Origin: G963662905 sp963662905
GTDB lineage: Bacteria > Bacteroidota > Bacteroidia > Bacteroidales > WRLA01
NCBI GenBank assembly: GCA_963662905.2
Contig: CAXXFD010000002.1
Span: 558,001-622,000 of the forward strand
Length of the DNA stretch: 64,000 bases
Direction of reading: 5' to 3'
A model generated the notes under the pieces. That model ran no database searches, was not told the origin of the DNA, and was given only the letters and a program-made list of their open reading frames with translations. A program made the position numbers and the translations under genes. Below, in pieces: positions 44,753 to 52,794 of the stretch (position 1 is its first letter; every line of letters begins with the position of its first letter).

Positions 44753-44999
44753 AGCTGTTTACATTCATGAATTTTATATTCCGATAGAAAAATATATCAA
44801 ATATTTCATGGCAAAACGCAAGAAGAAAAGAATATTATTCTTTTTAAAAGTTGCCCTACCCCAAATATTCAAACAGAGAAATCAAGTTTGTCTGCCATAG
44901 GATGCCATCCCATTAATCTGGTTTGCAGTATTATTGTAGGAAAATTTTATCCCATTGCAAAATCTCTGTAATAGGACAGGCTCTAATCAAAACAAGCGA
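44753..44999. other. Gene-free stretch after the family fragment
   Basis: AT-rich. It holds a short open frame, ATG at 44808, reading MAKRKKKRILFFLKVALPQI and then a stop ten codons later. I see no recognisable gene, and the sharp join at 44752 suggests a recombination or deletion point. Confidence 0.4.
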
Positions 45000-45051
45000 A
45001 CACAGATGACTAAAATAATCTATAAAGAACAAACAATTCCGTCATCTGTGT
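45000..45051. repeat. 11-bp inverted repeat near the 3' end of the 45068-46864 gene
   Basis: ACACAGATGAC (45000-45010) and GTCATCTGTGT (45041-45051), 30-base loop, no T-run. A similar GCACAGATGAC occurs near 44167. Confidence 0.55.
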
Positions 45052-45067
45052 CCCATTCAATAAAAAA

Positions 45068-46864
45068 TCAATATACCAGAAGCTTACAGGCTGTAATCAC
45101 ATCGGGTGTTTTAATATACACAAGATACAAGCCCTCCTGAATGCCCTGAAGCGGCAGTTCAATTTCACTATCATGTAGTTGCAAAGCGGAAACATTAAAT
45201 GAACCAACCATCTTTCCCTGAACATCATAAATGCTAATTGACGCATCCTTTAAGCTGTTTTTTCCATGCAGTTTGATTTTCACAGATGCTTTATTCGAAA
45301 CAGGGTTGGGATAAAGCTCAATAAATCCAGCCATATCCGATTCTGCAATCCAGGTACCGATCTGGCCATCAGATTTGATATTCTGCCCATACAAAATACT
45401 ATTTTTATTATGCATCTCGTGTAAATCCAGTTCCCAGATAGCAACACATTGTTCATTGATTTCATCGCTTACCCTAAGGGCGTTTTTTAAATCCGGTCGG
45501 TTAGAAACCATCGTTTGCGCCGGCCATACCATCATTCCATCATAATCAAACTTTTCAGCTCTTATGTAAACCATGGCTTCTGCGGAAACGTATTCCATAT
45601 AGCAAAACAGCGCATGACCATCGCTTAATAATTTCACAACCGGCCATCCGAAAATGGTATCCATCATAGACACAATCGGATGAAAGAGTTTTCCGTTTTC
45701 GCCCCAGATTCGCTGGCCATCCTTATTGATTTTTTGCCCCATGATGCTGTTGCGGGAACTCTCTTGTTCCAAAACTTTTTCTATCCAAAATATCAGCAAT
45801 TCATCGCTTTCGTCAATATATTCCATACTGAAGCTGCCCCGGTCAGTATTCATCAGTTCATCAGCACTTACAGTCACAGGCTTTGGCCAAACAGTATCGC
45901 TGTTTTCGTCAATATATTGAATAAAGGTTTTGAAAACATAATTTTCAAAATAATTGGCGGCAACATAAACACCACCGTTTTTATCCTTGCGGCAATTGAT
46001 GGGGTTAATCCATAAATCAGAAAGCAGGAGCGGATATTTAAAAATATGTTTCGGCCGATCAAAAACAGGCGATCCATCGGCATCAAACTGCCATGAACGT
46101 AAGCTCTGATCATACCAATAAGCTGCTGTATCCGGATCTTTAAATATGGTATCGTGCTTATACACAATCATGGTTTTGTTGTCATCCAATTCCAGCAATC
46201 GGGAGCCCCAGTCCATATTCCCGGGATTCTGCGGGATCGTATGCGCCCATAACAGGCTCCCATCAGGGGCATATTTGGCCACCCTTGTTTTATAGCTATC
46301 CAAAAATTCGAGGGATTCATCCAGAAAGGAAACATCAAAGCTGATCACGACATTATTATCACTGGCAACCATCAAGTGTGGCCCATAATCACCGAAATTC
46401 TCCGGATCACTGATATCGATTCCTTCATCGCCCCATAGCTTCACGCCCTGGTTTGTTACTTTATTCAATCGCATATGCAGCAGGCTGTCACCCGAACCCC
46501 CGGGTGGCTCCAAACGTGAATAGGCAAGGTAAATACAACTGTCCTGATTAAACACAAGTTCTACGCCGGGCACCCATATCATGCTGGGTCCATTGCTGAT
46601 CAAAACGCCCTTATCTGCCCATTGTTTCACACCATTGAAATCATATTTTTGCAGATAAATCACATAGTTTATTGCAGGATCATCTACTTTGTAGTAGTAA
46701 AGATGATAATATGCACTGTCCTGCGGATTCATGCGAAACTCACCATAAGCATAGGTTGTATCCCCTTTCGAAAGCAAAGTATTTTGCTCAGGGTCGGAAG
46801 TCCATTGTGCCTGCGCTGTAAAAAAGTATGCCAGGCTAATTAAAACAGTAAAAAATTTTTTCAT
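45068..46864 (-). CDS. Secreted protein with T9SS sorting domain
   Basis: 598 residues. Signal peptide 1-19 (VLISLAYFFTAQAQ). The body consists of repeated WD/beta-propeller-like strands describing values (DGSLLWAHTIPQNPG, DKNGGVYVAANYFENYVF, INKDGQRIWGENGKLF), as in Bacteroidota surface beta-propellers. Last 80 residues form a T9SS sorting domain (FIELYPNPVSNKASVKIKLH ... IQEGLYLVYIKTPD). No catalytic motif seen. It stands alone on the minus strand between two stretches of the small-protein family, so it appears to have split that array. Confidence 0.82.
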   Translation of the reverse strand: MKKFFTVLISLAYFFTAQAQWTSDPEQNTLLSKGDTTYAYGEFRMNPQDSAYYHLYYYKVDDPAINYVIYLQKYDFNGVKQWADKGVLISNGPSMIWVPGVELVFNQDSCIYLAYSRLEPPGGSGDSLLHMRLNKVTNQGVKLWGDEGIDISDPENFGDYGPHLMVASDNNVVISFDVSFLDESLEFLDSYKTRVAKYAPDGSLLWAHTIPQNPGNMDWGSRLLELDDNKTMIVYKHDTIFKDPDTAAYWYDQSLRSWQFDADGSPVFDRPKHIFKYPLLLSDLWINPINCRKDKNGGVYVAANYFENYVFKTFIQYIDENSDTVWPKPVTVSADELMNTDRGSFSMEYIDESDELLIFWIEKVLEQESSRNSIMGQKINKDGQRIWGENGKLFHPIVSMMDTIFGWPVVKLLSDGHALFCYMEYVSAEAMVYIRAEKFDYDGMMVWPAQTMVSNRPDLKNALRVSDEINEQCVAIWELDLHEMHNKNSILYGQNIKSDGQIGTWIAESDMAGFIELYPNPVSNKASVKIKLHGKNSLKDASISIYDVQGKMVGSFNVSALQLHDSEIELPLQGIQEGLYLVYIKTPDVITACKLLVY

Positions 46865-47413
46865 AGCTCTTAATTTTAGTTAGTGGATAATTATTGTTAA
46901 TGCATCTGCATTCAATATTTTTCAAAGTACGATAATTAGGTTTTGTCCATAATGTTTCCCGAAGCTTAAGGATTATTCTTGTTCTGCAAACAAGTCATCC
47001 CGCAAGTACGGGACTCCTCGTTTCCAGCAAAAGAAATGCCTCGACCTCGCACATTCTGAATCAAGCACAGTACTTTATAGACGAACTCTAGAATCTTATC
47101 CATTTTGCAACATATATCCAAGCCAGAAATAAGGCTAATGCTGTTTAACATCGTTATATATCAGCACAAAAAATCAAATACCTATTCTATTTTTAAACAA
47201 TTTTAGCTATATCCTAGTAATCAAATATACAAAAAATTCATACTCATTTAAAATTATTTAAAAAAAAACGACATCTTTCACTTTACATCGACTAACTTTC
47301 TGTTATATAATAACTTAAATAATACAGGACAAAAAAATATCCAAAGCTCTACGACATCACTTCGTTTTTATTAAGATGCACGCATTTATCCCCAAAGCAG
47401 GCCAGATTCTTAT
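46865..47413. other. Long AT-rich intergenic stretch
   Basis: No gene, tRNA or repeat recognised. A small CCCG/CGGG palindrome lies near 47000. It should include the promoter of the minus-strand T9SS gene, but no clean TAnnTTTG box is seen. Confidence 0.5.
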
Positions 47414-47544
47414 TATGTATGACAGGAAAACCGCACGAAACCCGGATCACGCCAAATCCATACTGAAAAGCGCAAATACTAAAGGAACACGCAAAATCGG
47501 ATTCCAAACTTGCCGAAATACTCAAATCGGCAGGGATTTTATAA
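47414..47544 (+). pseudogene. 3' fragment of the tandem small-membrane-protein family
   Basis: Encodes MYDRKTARNPDHAKSILK... and, in a shifted frame, the family's terminal SDSKLAEILKSAGIL and TAA at 47542-47544. About 25 bases of the usual sequence are deleted in between. It marks a degraded extra copy just ahead of the intact array. Confidence 0.75.
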
Positions 47545-47592
47545 TCCAAAGCAAAACTTTTTCATTATCTTTGTATTCAAATCGCATTCATC

Positions 47593-48036
47593 ATGAAACA
47601 AGCTTTGTTTTTCATATTGTTCATTGCCCTGCTCAATGGAATTTCGGCACAAACCAAAGAAGTACCCTATACCCTTGATGACCGCGACCGCCTGATCAAG
47701 GTGGAAGCTGAAGTATCGTCACTCAGAAATGAGATGAACAGCAGGTTTGAAGCTGTGGACACCCGTTTTAATGCAGTAAACGAGCGTATTGATTCCCTGC
47801 GCACAGAATTAAGCTCAAGAATCAACACGCTTTATTGGGGCTTTGGCATCCTCATCGCCCTGATGCTCTTCCTTATGGGATACATTATGTGGGACAGGAA
47901 AACAGCACTCAACCCTGTTCAAACAAAAGCCATACTGAATACTGAAAAGATTTACAAGCTGGAACAAGCACTAAAGGAACACGCAAAATCGGATTCCAAA
48001 CTTGCCGAAATACTCAAATCGGCAGGGATTTTATAA
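47593..48036 (+). CDS. Small signal-peptide/coiled-coil/membrane protein, copy 1
   Basis: 147 residues, longest copy. Signal peptide 1-20 (FFILFIALLNGISAQ), conserved EVPYTLDDRDRLIKVEAEV, a coiled coil about 35-78 (RFEAVDTRFNAVNERIDSLR), one hydrophobic helix about 85-105 (YWGFGILIALMLFLMGYIMW), then DRKTALNP and a helical tail ending LAEILKSAGIL. Bacterial proteins with a coiled coil, helix and WDRRTAL motif are common but uncharacterised; I assign no function. It would be anchored with the coiled coil outside the cytoplasm. Confidence 0.8.
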   Translation: MKQALFFILFIALLNGISAQTKEVPYTLDDRDRLIKVEAEVSSLRNEMNSRFEAVDTRFNAVNERIDSLRTELSSRINTLYWGFGILIALMLFLMGYIMWDRKTALNPVQTKAILNTEKIYKLEQALKEHAKSDSKLAEILKSAGIL

Positions 48037-48084
48037 TCCAAAGCAAAACTTTTTCATTATCTTTGTATTCAAATCGTATTCATC

Positions 48085-48495
48085 ATGAAACAAGCTTTGT
48101 TTTTCATATTGTTCATTGCCCTGCTCAATGGAATTTCGGCACAAACCAAAGAAGTACCCTATACCCTTGATGACCGCGACCGATTGATTAAAGTAGAAGC
48201 ACAAGTTTCTTCCCTCAGAAATGAGATGGACAGCAGGTTTGAAGCTGTGGACACCCGCTTTGATGCAATAAATGAAAGAATCGATACGCTTTACTGGGGC
48301 TTTGGCATCCTCATCGCCCTGATGCTCTTCCTTATGGGATACATTATGTGGGACAGGAAAACAGCACTCAATCCGGTTCAAACCAAAGCCATACTGAATA
48401 CTGAAAAGATTTACAAGCTGGAACAAGCACTAAAGGAACACGCAAAATCGGATTCCAAACTTGCCGAAATACTCAAATCGGCAGGGATTTTATAA
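48085..48495 (+). CDS. Small signal-peptide/coiled-coil/membrane protein, copy 2
   Basis: 136 residues, same plan as copy 1 but lacking the 11-residue DSLRTELSSRI segment of the coiled coil, i.e. a clean three-turn in-frame shortening. RFEAVDTRFDAINERIDTLYWG joins coiled coil to membrane helix. It has its own TATCTTTG box upstream. Confidence 0.8.
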   Translation: MKQALFFILFIALLNGISAQTKEVPYTLDDRDRLIKVEAQVSSLRNEMDSRFEAVDTRFDAINERIDTLYWGFGILIALMLFLMGYIMWDRKTALNPVQTKAILNTEKIYKLEQALKEHAKSDSKLAEILKSAGIL

Positions 48496-48543
48496 TCCAA
48501 AGCAAAACTTTTTCATTATCTTTGTATTCAAATCGCATTCATC

Positions 48544-48954
48544 ATGAAACAAGCTTTGTTTTTCATATTGTTCATTGCCCTGCTCAATGGAATTTCGGCA
48601 CAAATCCAAGAAGTACCCTATACCCTTGATGACCGCGACCGCCTGATCAAAGTGGAAGCACAAGTTTCTTCCCTCAGAAATGAGATGGACAGCAGGTTTG
48701 AAGCTGTGGACACCCGCTTTGATGCAATAAATGAAAGAATCGATACGCTTTACTGGGGCTTTGGCATCCTCATCGCCCTGATGCTCTTCCTTATGGGATA
48801 CATTATGTGGGACAGGAAAACAGCACTCAATCCGGTTCAAACCAAAGCCATACTGAATACTGAAAAGATTTACAAGCTGGAACAAGCACTAAAGGAACAT
48901 GCAAAAACCGATTCCAAACTTGCCGAAATACTCAAATCGGCAGGGATTTTATAA
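48544..48954 (+). CDS. Small signal-peptide/coiled-coil/membrane protein, copy 3
   Basis: 136 residues, nearly identical to copy 2 apart from IQEVPYTL at the mature start and HAKTDSKL near the end. Same 459-bp unit and promoter box. Confidence 0.8.
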   Translation: MKQALFFILFIALLNGISAQIQEVPYTLDDRDRLIKVEAQVSSLRNEMDSRFEAVDTRFDAINERIDTLYWGFGILIALMLFLMGYIMWDRKTALNPVQTKAILNTEKIYKLEQALKEHAKTDSKLAEILKSAGIL

Positions 48955-49002
48955 TCCAAAGCAAAACTTTTTCATTATCTTTGTATTCAAATCGCATTCA
49001 TC

Positions 49003-49413
49003 ATGAAACAAGCTTTGTTTTTCATATTGTTCATTGCCCTGCTCAATGGAATTTCGGCACAAACCAAAGAAGTACCCTATACCCTTGATGACCGCGACCG
49101 CCTGATTAAAGTAGAAGCACAAGTTTCTTCCCTCAGAAATGAGATGGACAGCAGGTTTGAAGCTGTGGACACCCGCTTTGATGCAATAAATGAAAGAATC
49201 GATACGCTTTATTGGGGCTTTGGCATCCTCATCGCTCTGATGCTCTTCCTTATGGGATACATCATGTGGGACAGAAGAACCGCATTAAACCCGATTCAGT
49301 CTAAAGCCATCCTCAATACTTAAAAAATTTACAAACTGGAACAAGCGCTAAAGGAACACGCAAAATCGGATTCCAAACTTGCCGAAATACTCAAATCGGC
49401 AGGGATTTTATAA
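49003..49413 (+). pseudogene. Small membrane protein, copy 4, with a nonsense mutation
   Basis: Codon 107 reads TAA (49321-49323) where the other copies have GAA of TEKIYKLEQ; downstream the frame stays open and ends at the normal place, 49413. The truncated 106-residue product keeps signal peptide, coiled coil and membrane helix and lacks the C-terminal tail. It also carries more local differences (DRRTALNPIQSKAILNT). Confidence 0.85.
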
Positions 49414-49461
49414 TCCAAAGCAAAACTTTTTCATTATCTTTGTATTCAAATCGCATTCATC

Positions 49462-49884
49462 ATGAAACAAGCTTTGTTCTTCATATTGTTCATTGCCCTG
49501 CTCAATGGAATTTCGGCACAAACCAAAGAAGTACCCTATACCCTTGATGACCGCGACCGCCTGATTAAAGTGGAAGCACAAGTTTCTTCCCTCAGAAATG
49601 AGATGGACACCCGTTTTAATGCAGTGAACGAGCGCATTGATTCCCTGCGCACAGAATTAAGCTCAAGAATCGATACGCTTTATTGGGGCTTTGGCATCCT
49701 CATCGCCCTGATGCTCTTCCTTATGGGATACATTATGTGGGACAGGAAAACAGCACTCAACCCGGTTCAAACCAAAGCCATACTGAATACCGAAAAAATT
49801 TACAAACTGGAACAAGCGCTAAAGGAACATGCAAAAACCGATTCCAAACTTGCCGAAATACTCAAATCGGCAGGGATTTTATAA
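49462..49884 (+). CDS. Small signal-peptide/coiled-coil/membrane protein, copy 5
   Basis: 140 residues, with coiled coil RNEMDTRFNAVNERIDSLRT, so it keeps the DSLRTELSSRI segment of copy 1 but lacks the preceding DSRFEAV part. The mosaic pattern points to recombination between copies. Same helix and tail as the others. Converges with the GIN-domain gene 17 bases away. Confidence 0.8.
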   Translation: MKQALFFILFIALLNGISAQTKEVPYTLDDRDRLIKVEAQVSSLRNEMDTRFNAVNERIDSLRTELSSRIDTLYWGFGILIALMLFLMGYIMWDRKTALNPVQTKAILNTEKIYKLEQALKEHAKTDSKLAEILKSAGIL

Positions 49885-49901
49885 ATCTGATTTACTAGGA
49901 A

Positions 49902-50633
49902 TTAATTTCCCAAATAGATAAGCTCTCCTTCGCCAATATCTTCCCAGGACAGGATTTCAGGATTTCCCCGATAATAAACATTGCCCTTAGCTTCAATCCT
50001 TGCAGTAAGACGCAAATTAGCACGCACATAACAATCATTCGATGAACGCGATACAACATCCAGATAATCCACATCCATTGCATCACAGAAAAAGGGGCCA
50101 TAGGAAACCGAATAAATCCGCAGAAAGCGCGTACTGCCGCTCATATGAAAATCAACAGCACCGGAATGCTGCGCCAGAGTCATTTCATGGGCATCAACAT
50201 CCATACGGATACTTCCTGCGCCATTCCACACCTCAATATTCAAAAAGGCCGTTTTGTATGATCCCATCGTGCTTAATTCTGCCGTAGAATTGTACTGAAT
50301 ATCACGTATGCTGTCGCGATAAATCAACACCTTCAATTCCGTATCCAGATCGCGCAGCCAGTTGCATTTGTTACGGTTTTCGATAATCAAAACGGTATCA
50401 ATCACCTCCGTACTGATGCCATCGATAATATTTTCCCCTGCCCTTACTTCAATAAGGTCTTTGTCGGAATTAACCAGCACCACATCTATATTATCATTGA
50501 GCGATATGGAATTAAAATCTTCCGTATAACGCTCCTCTACGGTTATTTTTCCGGTAGATTTGAGGCAATTGCTTTCTTTTGTGCAAGCGGCAAAAAGAGC
50601 CAAAACAAACAATATCGTGATAATTTTCCTCAT
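49902..50633 (-). CDS. GIN-domain (DUF2807) lipoprotein
   Basis: 243 residues. Lipoprotein signal peptide with lipobox LFAAC at 13-17, so the Cys is lipidated and the protein membrane-anchored. The body (YTEDFNSISLNDNIDVVLVN, KDLIEVRAGENIIDGISTEV, TAELSTMGSYKTAFLNIEV) is the right-handed beta-helix GIN/DUF2807 head domain found in Bacteroidota; its role is unknown. Its start lies 3 bases after the stop of the PagL-like gene, so both are one operon. Confidence 0.85.
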   Translation of the reverse strand: MRKIITILFVLALFAACTKESNCLKSTGKITVEERYTEDFNSISLNDNIDVVLVNSDKDLIEVRAGENIIDGISTEVIDTVLIIENRNKCNWLRDLDTELKVLIYRDSIRDIQYNSTAELSTMGSYKTAFLNIEVWNGAGSIRMDVDAHEMTLAQHSGAVDFHMSGSTRFLRIYSVSYGPFFCDAMDVDYLDVVSRSSNDCYVRANLRLTARIEAKGNVYYRGNPEILSWEDIGEGELIYLGN

Positions 50634-50636
50634 TGC

Positions 50637-51764
50637 CTAAAGTTTAAATCCGAGTCCCACACCTACACAATCTGCTTTGGCAAAATGTGATTTCAGGCTG
50701 AGGTTCAACAAAAAATGCCGTCCCACCAAATAATTAAGTGAAACAACATCATAAAAACTACCATTGGAATCTTCCTTTTGGTATAAATAAATACCCAAAC
50801 GCAGCCCGATACTAAAGCGGGAAATCTGCCATTCGTGCACTGCCGACAATCCCGGTTTGATATATTCGTAGCGATATTCGAGCACTTCTCCCTGCCTTTT
50901 CAGCAACTCCACATCCGAATCATCATAGACAATATCCAGAGCAAGGCCAAGTTTGCGGGTTTCGCGGTAATAATAAAGCGCATTGATATTTCCCTGCACC
51001 TGAAGGTACTGAAGCCCATCGACAGGCGCAATTTCTTTTTGTCCTGCCCATGCAGAAAAATAGTATTCAAAACGTCCTTTTTTCTTTTCTTCCGGCGCAA
51101 CACCCGTCACATACTGCTCTTCCTTCCCGATGATGTTGTAAGTAACCGAAATACCGGCCGTAAGCACATTAATGCCATAATTCGGCATACGCGAACTGCC
51201 GTTGCTGAAATGTGTAAAAGCCAGTCCGCCTTTAAGCTGCCAGCCGTGCACCAACTGAGAAACGTACATCAGCTCAAAATCCACCACAGAGTTTAGATGT
51301 GAACCCATTGCCGAGTTTTTATAATTCTCAATACGGTCGAAACATTTATCAAACCACGACAATCCGGCGCCAAAACGCAGCACAAAACCATCCTTTCCTT
51401 TGGGCATCAGTGGAAAATCAATAAACGGATAAAAAGCATCGACACCGCCCAGAATATCGGAACCACCCAAATCGGAATGCAGATAAGAAAAACCAATATA
51501 AGGATAGTTATACTGTTCCTGCCAGGCTTTTTTACCCGTTGTCGAACGGCTTATTTCCACCTGATAAACAGAGAAATGCCTGTTGGTAAACACTTCCATT
51601 TCGGGATGATGGTCAATAATAAAACCATATTGTGCCCGAAGGCCCAGGCTCCATGAAGAGCGAAGGCTATCCTGAAGTTTATAGGAATGAAGCACTTGTG
51701 CATTGATGCCGCTCAAGGCAAATATTGCAATCAATAGTGTTAGGCAAAATCTCTTTCTCAACAT
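50637..51764 (-). CDS. Acyloxyacyl hydrolase-like outer-membrane protein (PagL family)
   Basis: 375 residues from the ATG at 51764; an upstream in-frame ATG lies 23 codons earlier but the signal peptide (CLTLLIAIFALSGINAQ) starts here. Region GGLAFTHFSNGSSRMPNYGINVLTAGIS near residue 185 matches the PagL motif with the catalytic His and Ser (THFSNGS) and conserved PNxG. PagL enzymes remove an acyl chain from lipid A in the outer membrane. The protein is longer than typical PagL (about 150-180 residues), as is common in Bacteroidota versions. Substrate is inferred. Confidence 0.75.
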   Translation of the reverse strand: MLRKRFCLTLLIAIFALSGINAQVLHSYKLQDSLRSSWSLGLRAQYGFIIDHHPEMEVFTNRHFSVYQVEISRSTTGKKAWQEQYNYPYIGFSYLHSDLGGSDILGGVDAFYPFIDFPLMPKGKDGFVLRFGAGLSWFDKCFDRIENYKNSAMGSHLNSVVDFELMYVSQLVHGWQLKGGLAFTHFSNGSSRMPNYGINVLTAGISVTYNIIGKEEQYVTGVAPEEKKKGRFEYYFSAWAGQKEIAPVDGLQYLQVQGNINALYYYRETRKLGLALDIVYDDSDVELLKRQGEVLEYRYEYIKPGLSAVHEWQISRFSIGLRLGIYLYQKEDSNGSFYDVVSLNYLVGRHFLLNLSLKSHFAKADCVGVGLGFKL

Positions 51765-51918
51765 AATATTTTCTGTGCTGTTTACCGGCACTTGTATGCT
51801 TTTATAAAAGCTGTGCAAAAATATAAATTCCACGGAGATGCGGGGAATTTATTTGGGGGAGGCAAGTCTCCAAAAACCTCGCATCATGCATTTACGGATA
51901 AAAAACTATCAAATTAAT

Positions 51919-51926
51919 GTACTTTT
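51919..51926 (+). promoter_or_regulatory. -7 promoter box of mazG
   Basis: TACTTTTG matches TAnnTTTG, 40 bases before the mazG ATG. No canonical -33 TTTG at the expected spacing. Confidence 0.45.
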
Positions 51927-51966
51927 GCCGCAAAAGCCGCATTGATGCAGGCGAAAATCAAACAAG

Positions 51967-52743
51967 ATGGAAGAAAAACTCAAAGCATTTGAACGCTTAC
52001 TAACAATAATGGACGAGTTGAGGGCGCAATGTCCCTGGGACAAAAAACAAACTATTGAGAGCCTGCGCTACCTCACCATCGAAGAAACTTATGAGCTATC
52101 GGATGCCATCATCGAAGGAAATTTGGATGAACTTAAAAAAGAACTTGGCGACCTGATGCTGCACCTTGTTTTTTATTCCAAAATTGCCGACGAGAAAAAA
52201 GCCTTCGATATCACCGATGTACTCAACGGAATCAGTGAAAAGCTGATTGCACGCCATCCCCACATTTATGGCGATGTAAAAGTTGCCAACGACAAGGATG
52301 TTGCTGACAATTGGGAAAAAATCAAGTTGCAAAAAGAAGGAAAAAAATCAGTGCTTCAAGGCGTTCCGCGATCCCTGCCACCTCTTGTAAAAGCCTATCG
52401 CATGCAGGAAAAAGCAGCCGGAGTTGGTTTCGACTGGGAAAAGCCGGAACAGGTCTGGGAAAAGGTTCTTGAAGAAATGGACGAAATGCGTGATGAGGCA
52501 GCAAAAACAGACAATCACGACAAAACCGAAATGGAATTTGGTGACCTGCTTTTTGCCTTGGTCAATTATGCCCGTTTTATTGGCGTTAATCCGGAAGATG
52601 CACTTGAAAAAACCAACAGGAAATTCAAAAGCCGCTTTCAGTATTTGGAGCAGAAAGTTCGTGAAAACCAATTAAATCTCAATGAAATGAGCCTGGACGA
52701 AATGGACCGATTCTGGAACGAAGCAAAAAAACTGGAACACTAG
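51967..52743 (+). CDS. mazG: MazG nucleoside triphosphate pyrophosphohydrolase
   Basis: 258 residues, normal length. Two MazG domains: N-terminal LTIMDELRAQCPWDKKQTIE, EETYELSDAI and ELGDLMLHLVF with the E-x-x-E...E-x-x-D metal residues, and a second around 165-235 (EEMDEMRDEAA, EFGDLLFALVNYAR). The enzyme converts NTPs to NMPs plus pyrophosphate, cleaning aberrant nucleotides and modulating ppGpp. Followed after 51 bp by nadB in the same direction. Confidence 0.93.
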   Translation: MEEKLKAFERLLTIMDELRAQCPWDKKQTIESLRYLTIEETYELSDAIIEGNLDELKKELGDLMLHLVFYSKIADEKKAFDITDVLNGISEKLIARHPHIYGDVKVANDKDVADNWEKIKLQKEGKKSVLQGVPRSLPPLVKAYRMQEKAAGVGFDWEKPEQVWEKVLEEMDEMRDEAAKTDNHDKTEMEFGDLLFALVNYARFIGVNPEDALEKTNRKFKSRFQYLEQKVRENQLNLNEMSLDEMDRFWNEAKKLEH

Positions 52744-52794
52744 GAGCAATAAAATCACCTTATTTTTCATATTTATATTTGAAAGATTTTTAAG

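Larger units (their letters stand above)
47545..49884 (+). repeat. Tandem array of five gene units (459-bp period)
   Basis: Start codons at 47593, 48085, 48544, 49003 and 49462, spaced 492, 459, 459 and 459 bp. Each unit repeats the spacer, the TATCTTTG box (first at 47566-47573), the start and the gene. Units differ by a few substitutions and by presence of a 33-bp segment encoding DSLRTELSSRI. Confidence 0.95.

Noticed and set aside
46865..47413. tRNA or small RNA in the long AT-rich gap
   Set aside because: No cloverleaf, no T-loop sequence and no convincing hairpin.
47376..47678. 100-residue open frame over the 3' family fragment
   Set aside because: It is a chance frame joining a decayed fragment to the promoter and start of copy 1 in another phase.
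48031..48885. 131-residue minus-strand open frames across tandem copies
   Set aside because: They mirror the conserved plus-strand genes, with no promoter or start context; the plus-strand products have clear signal peptides and membrane helices.
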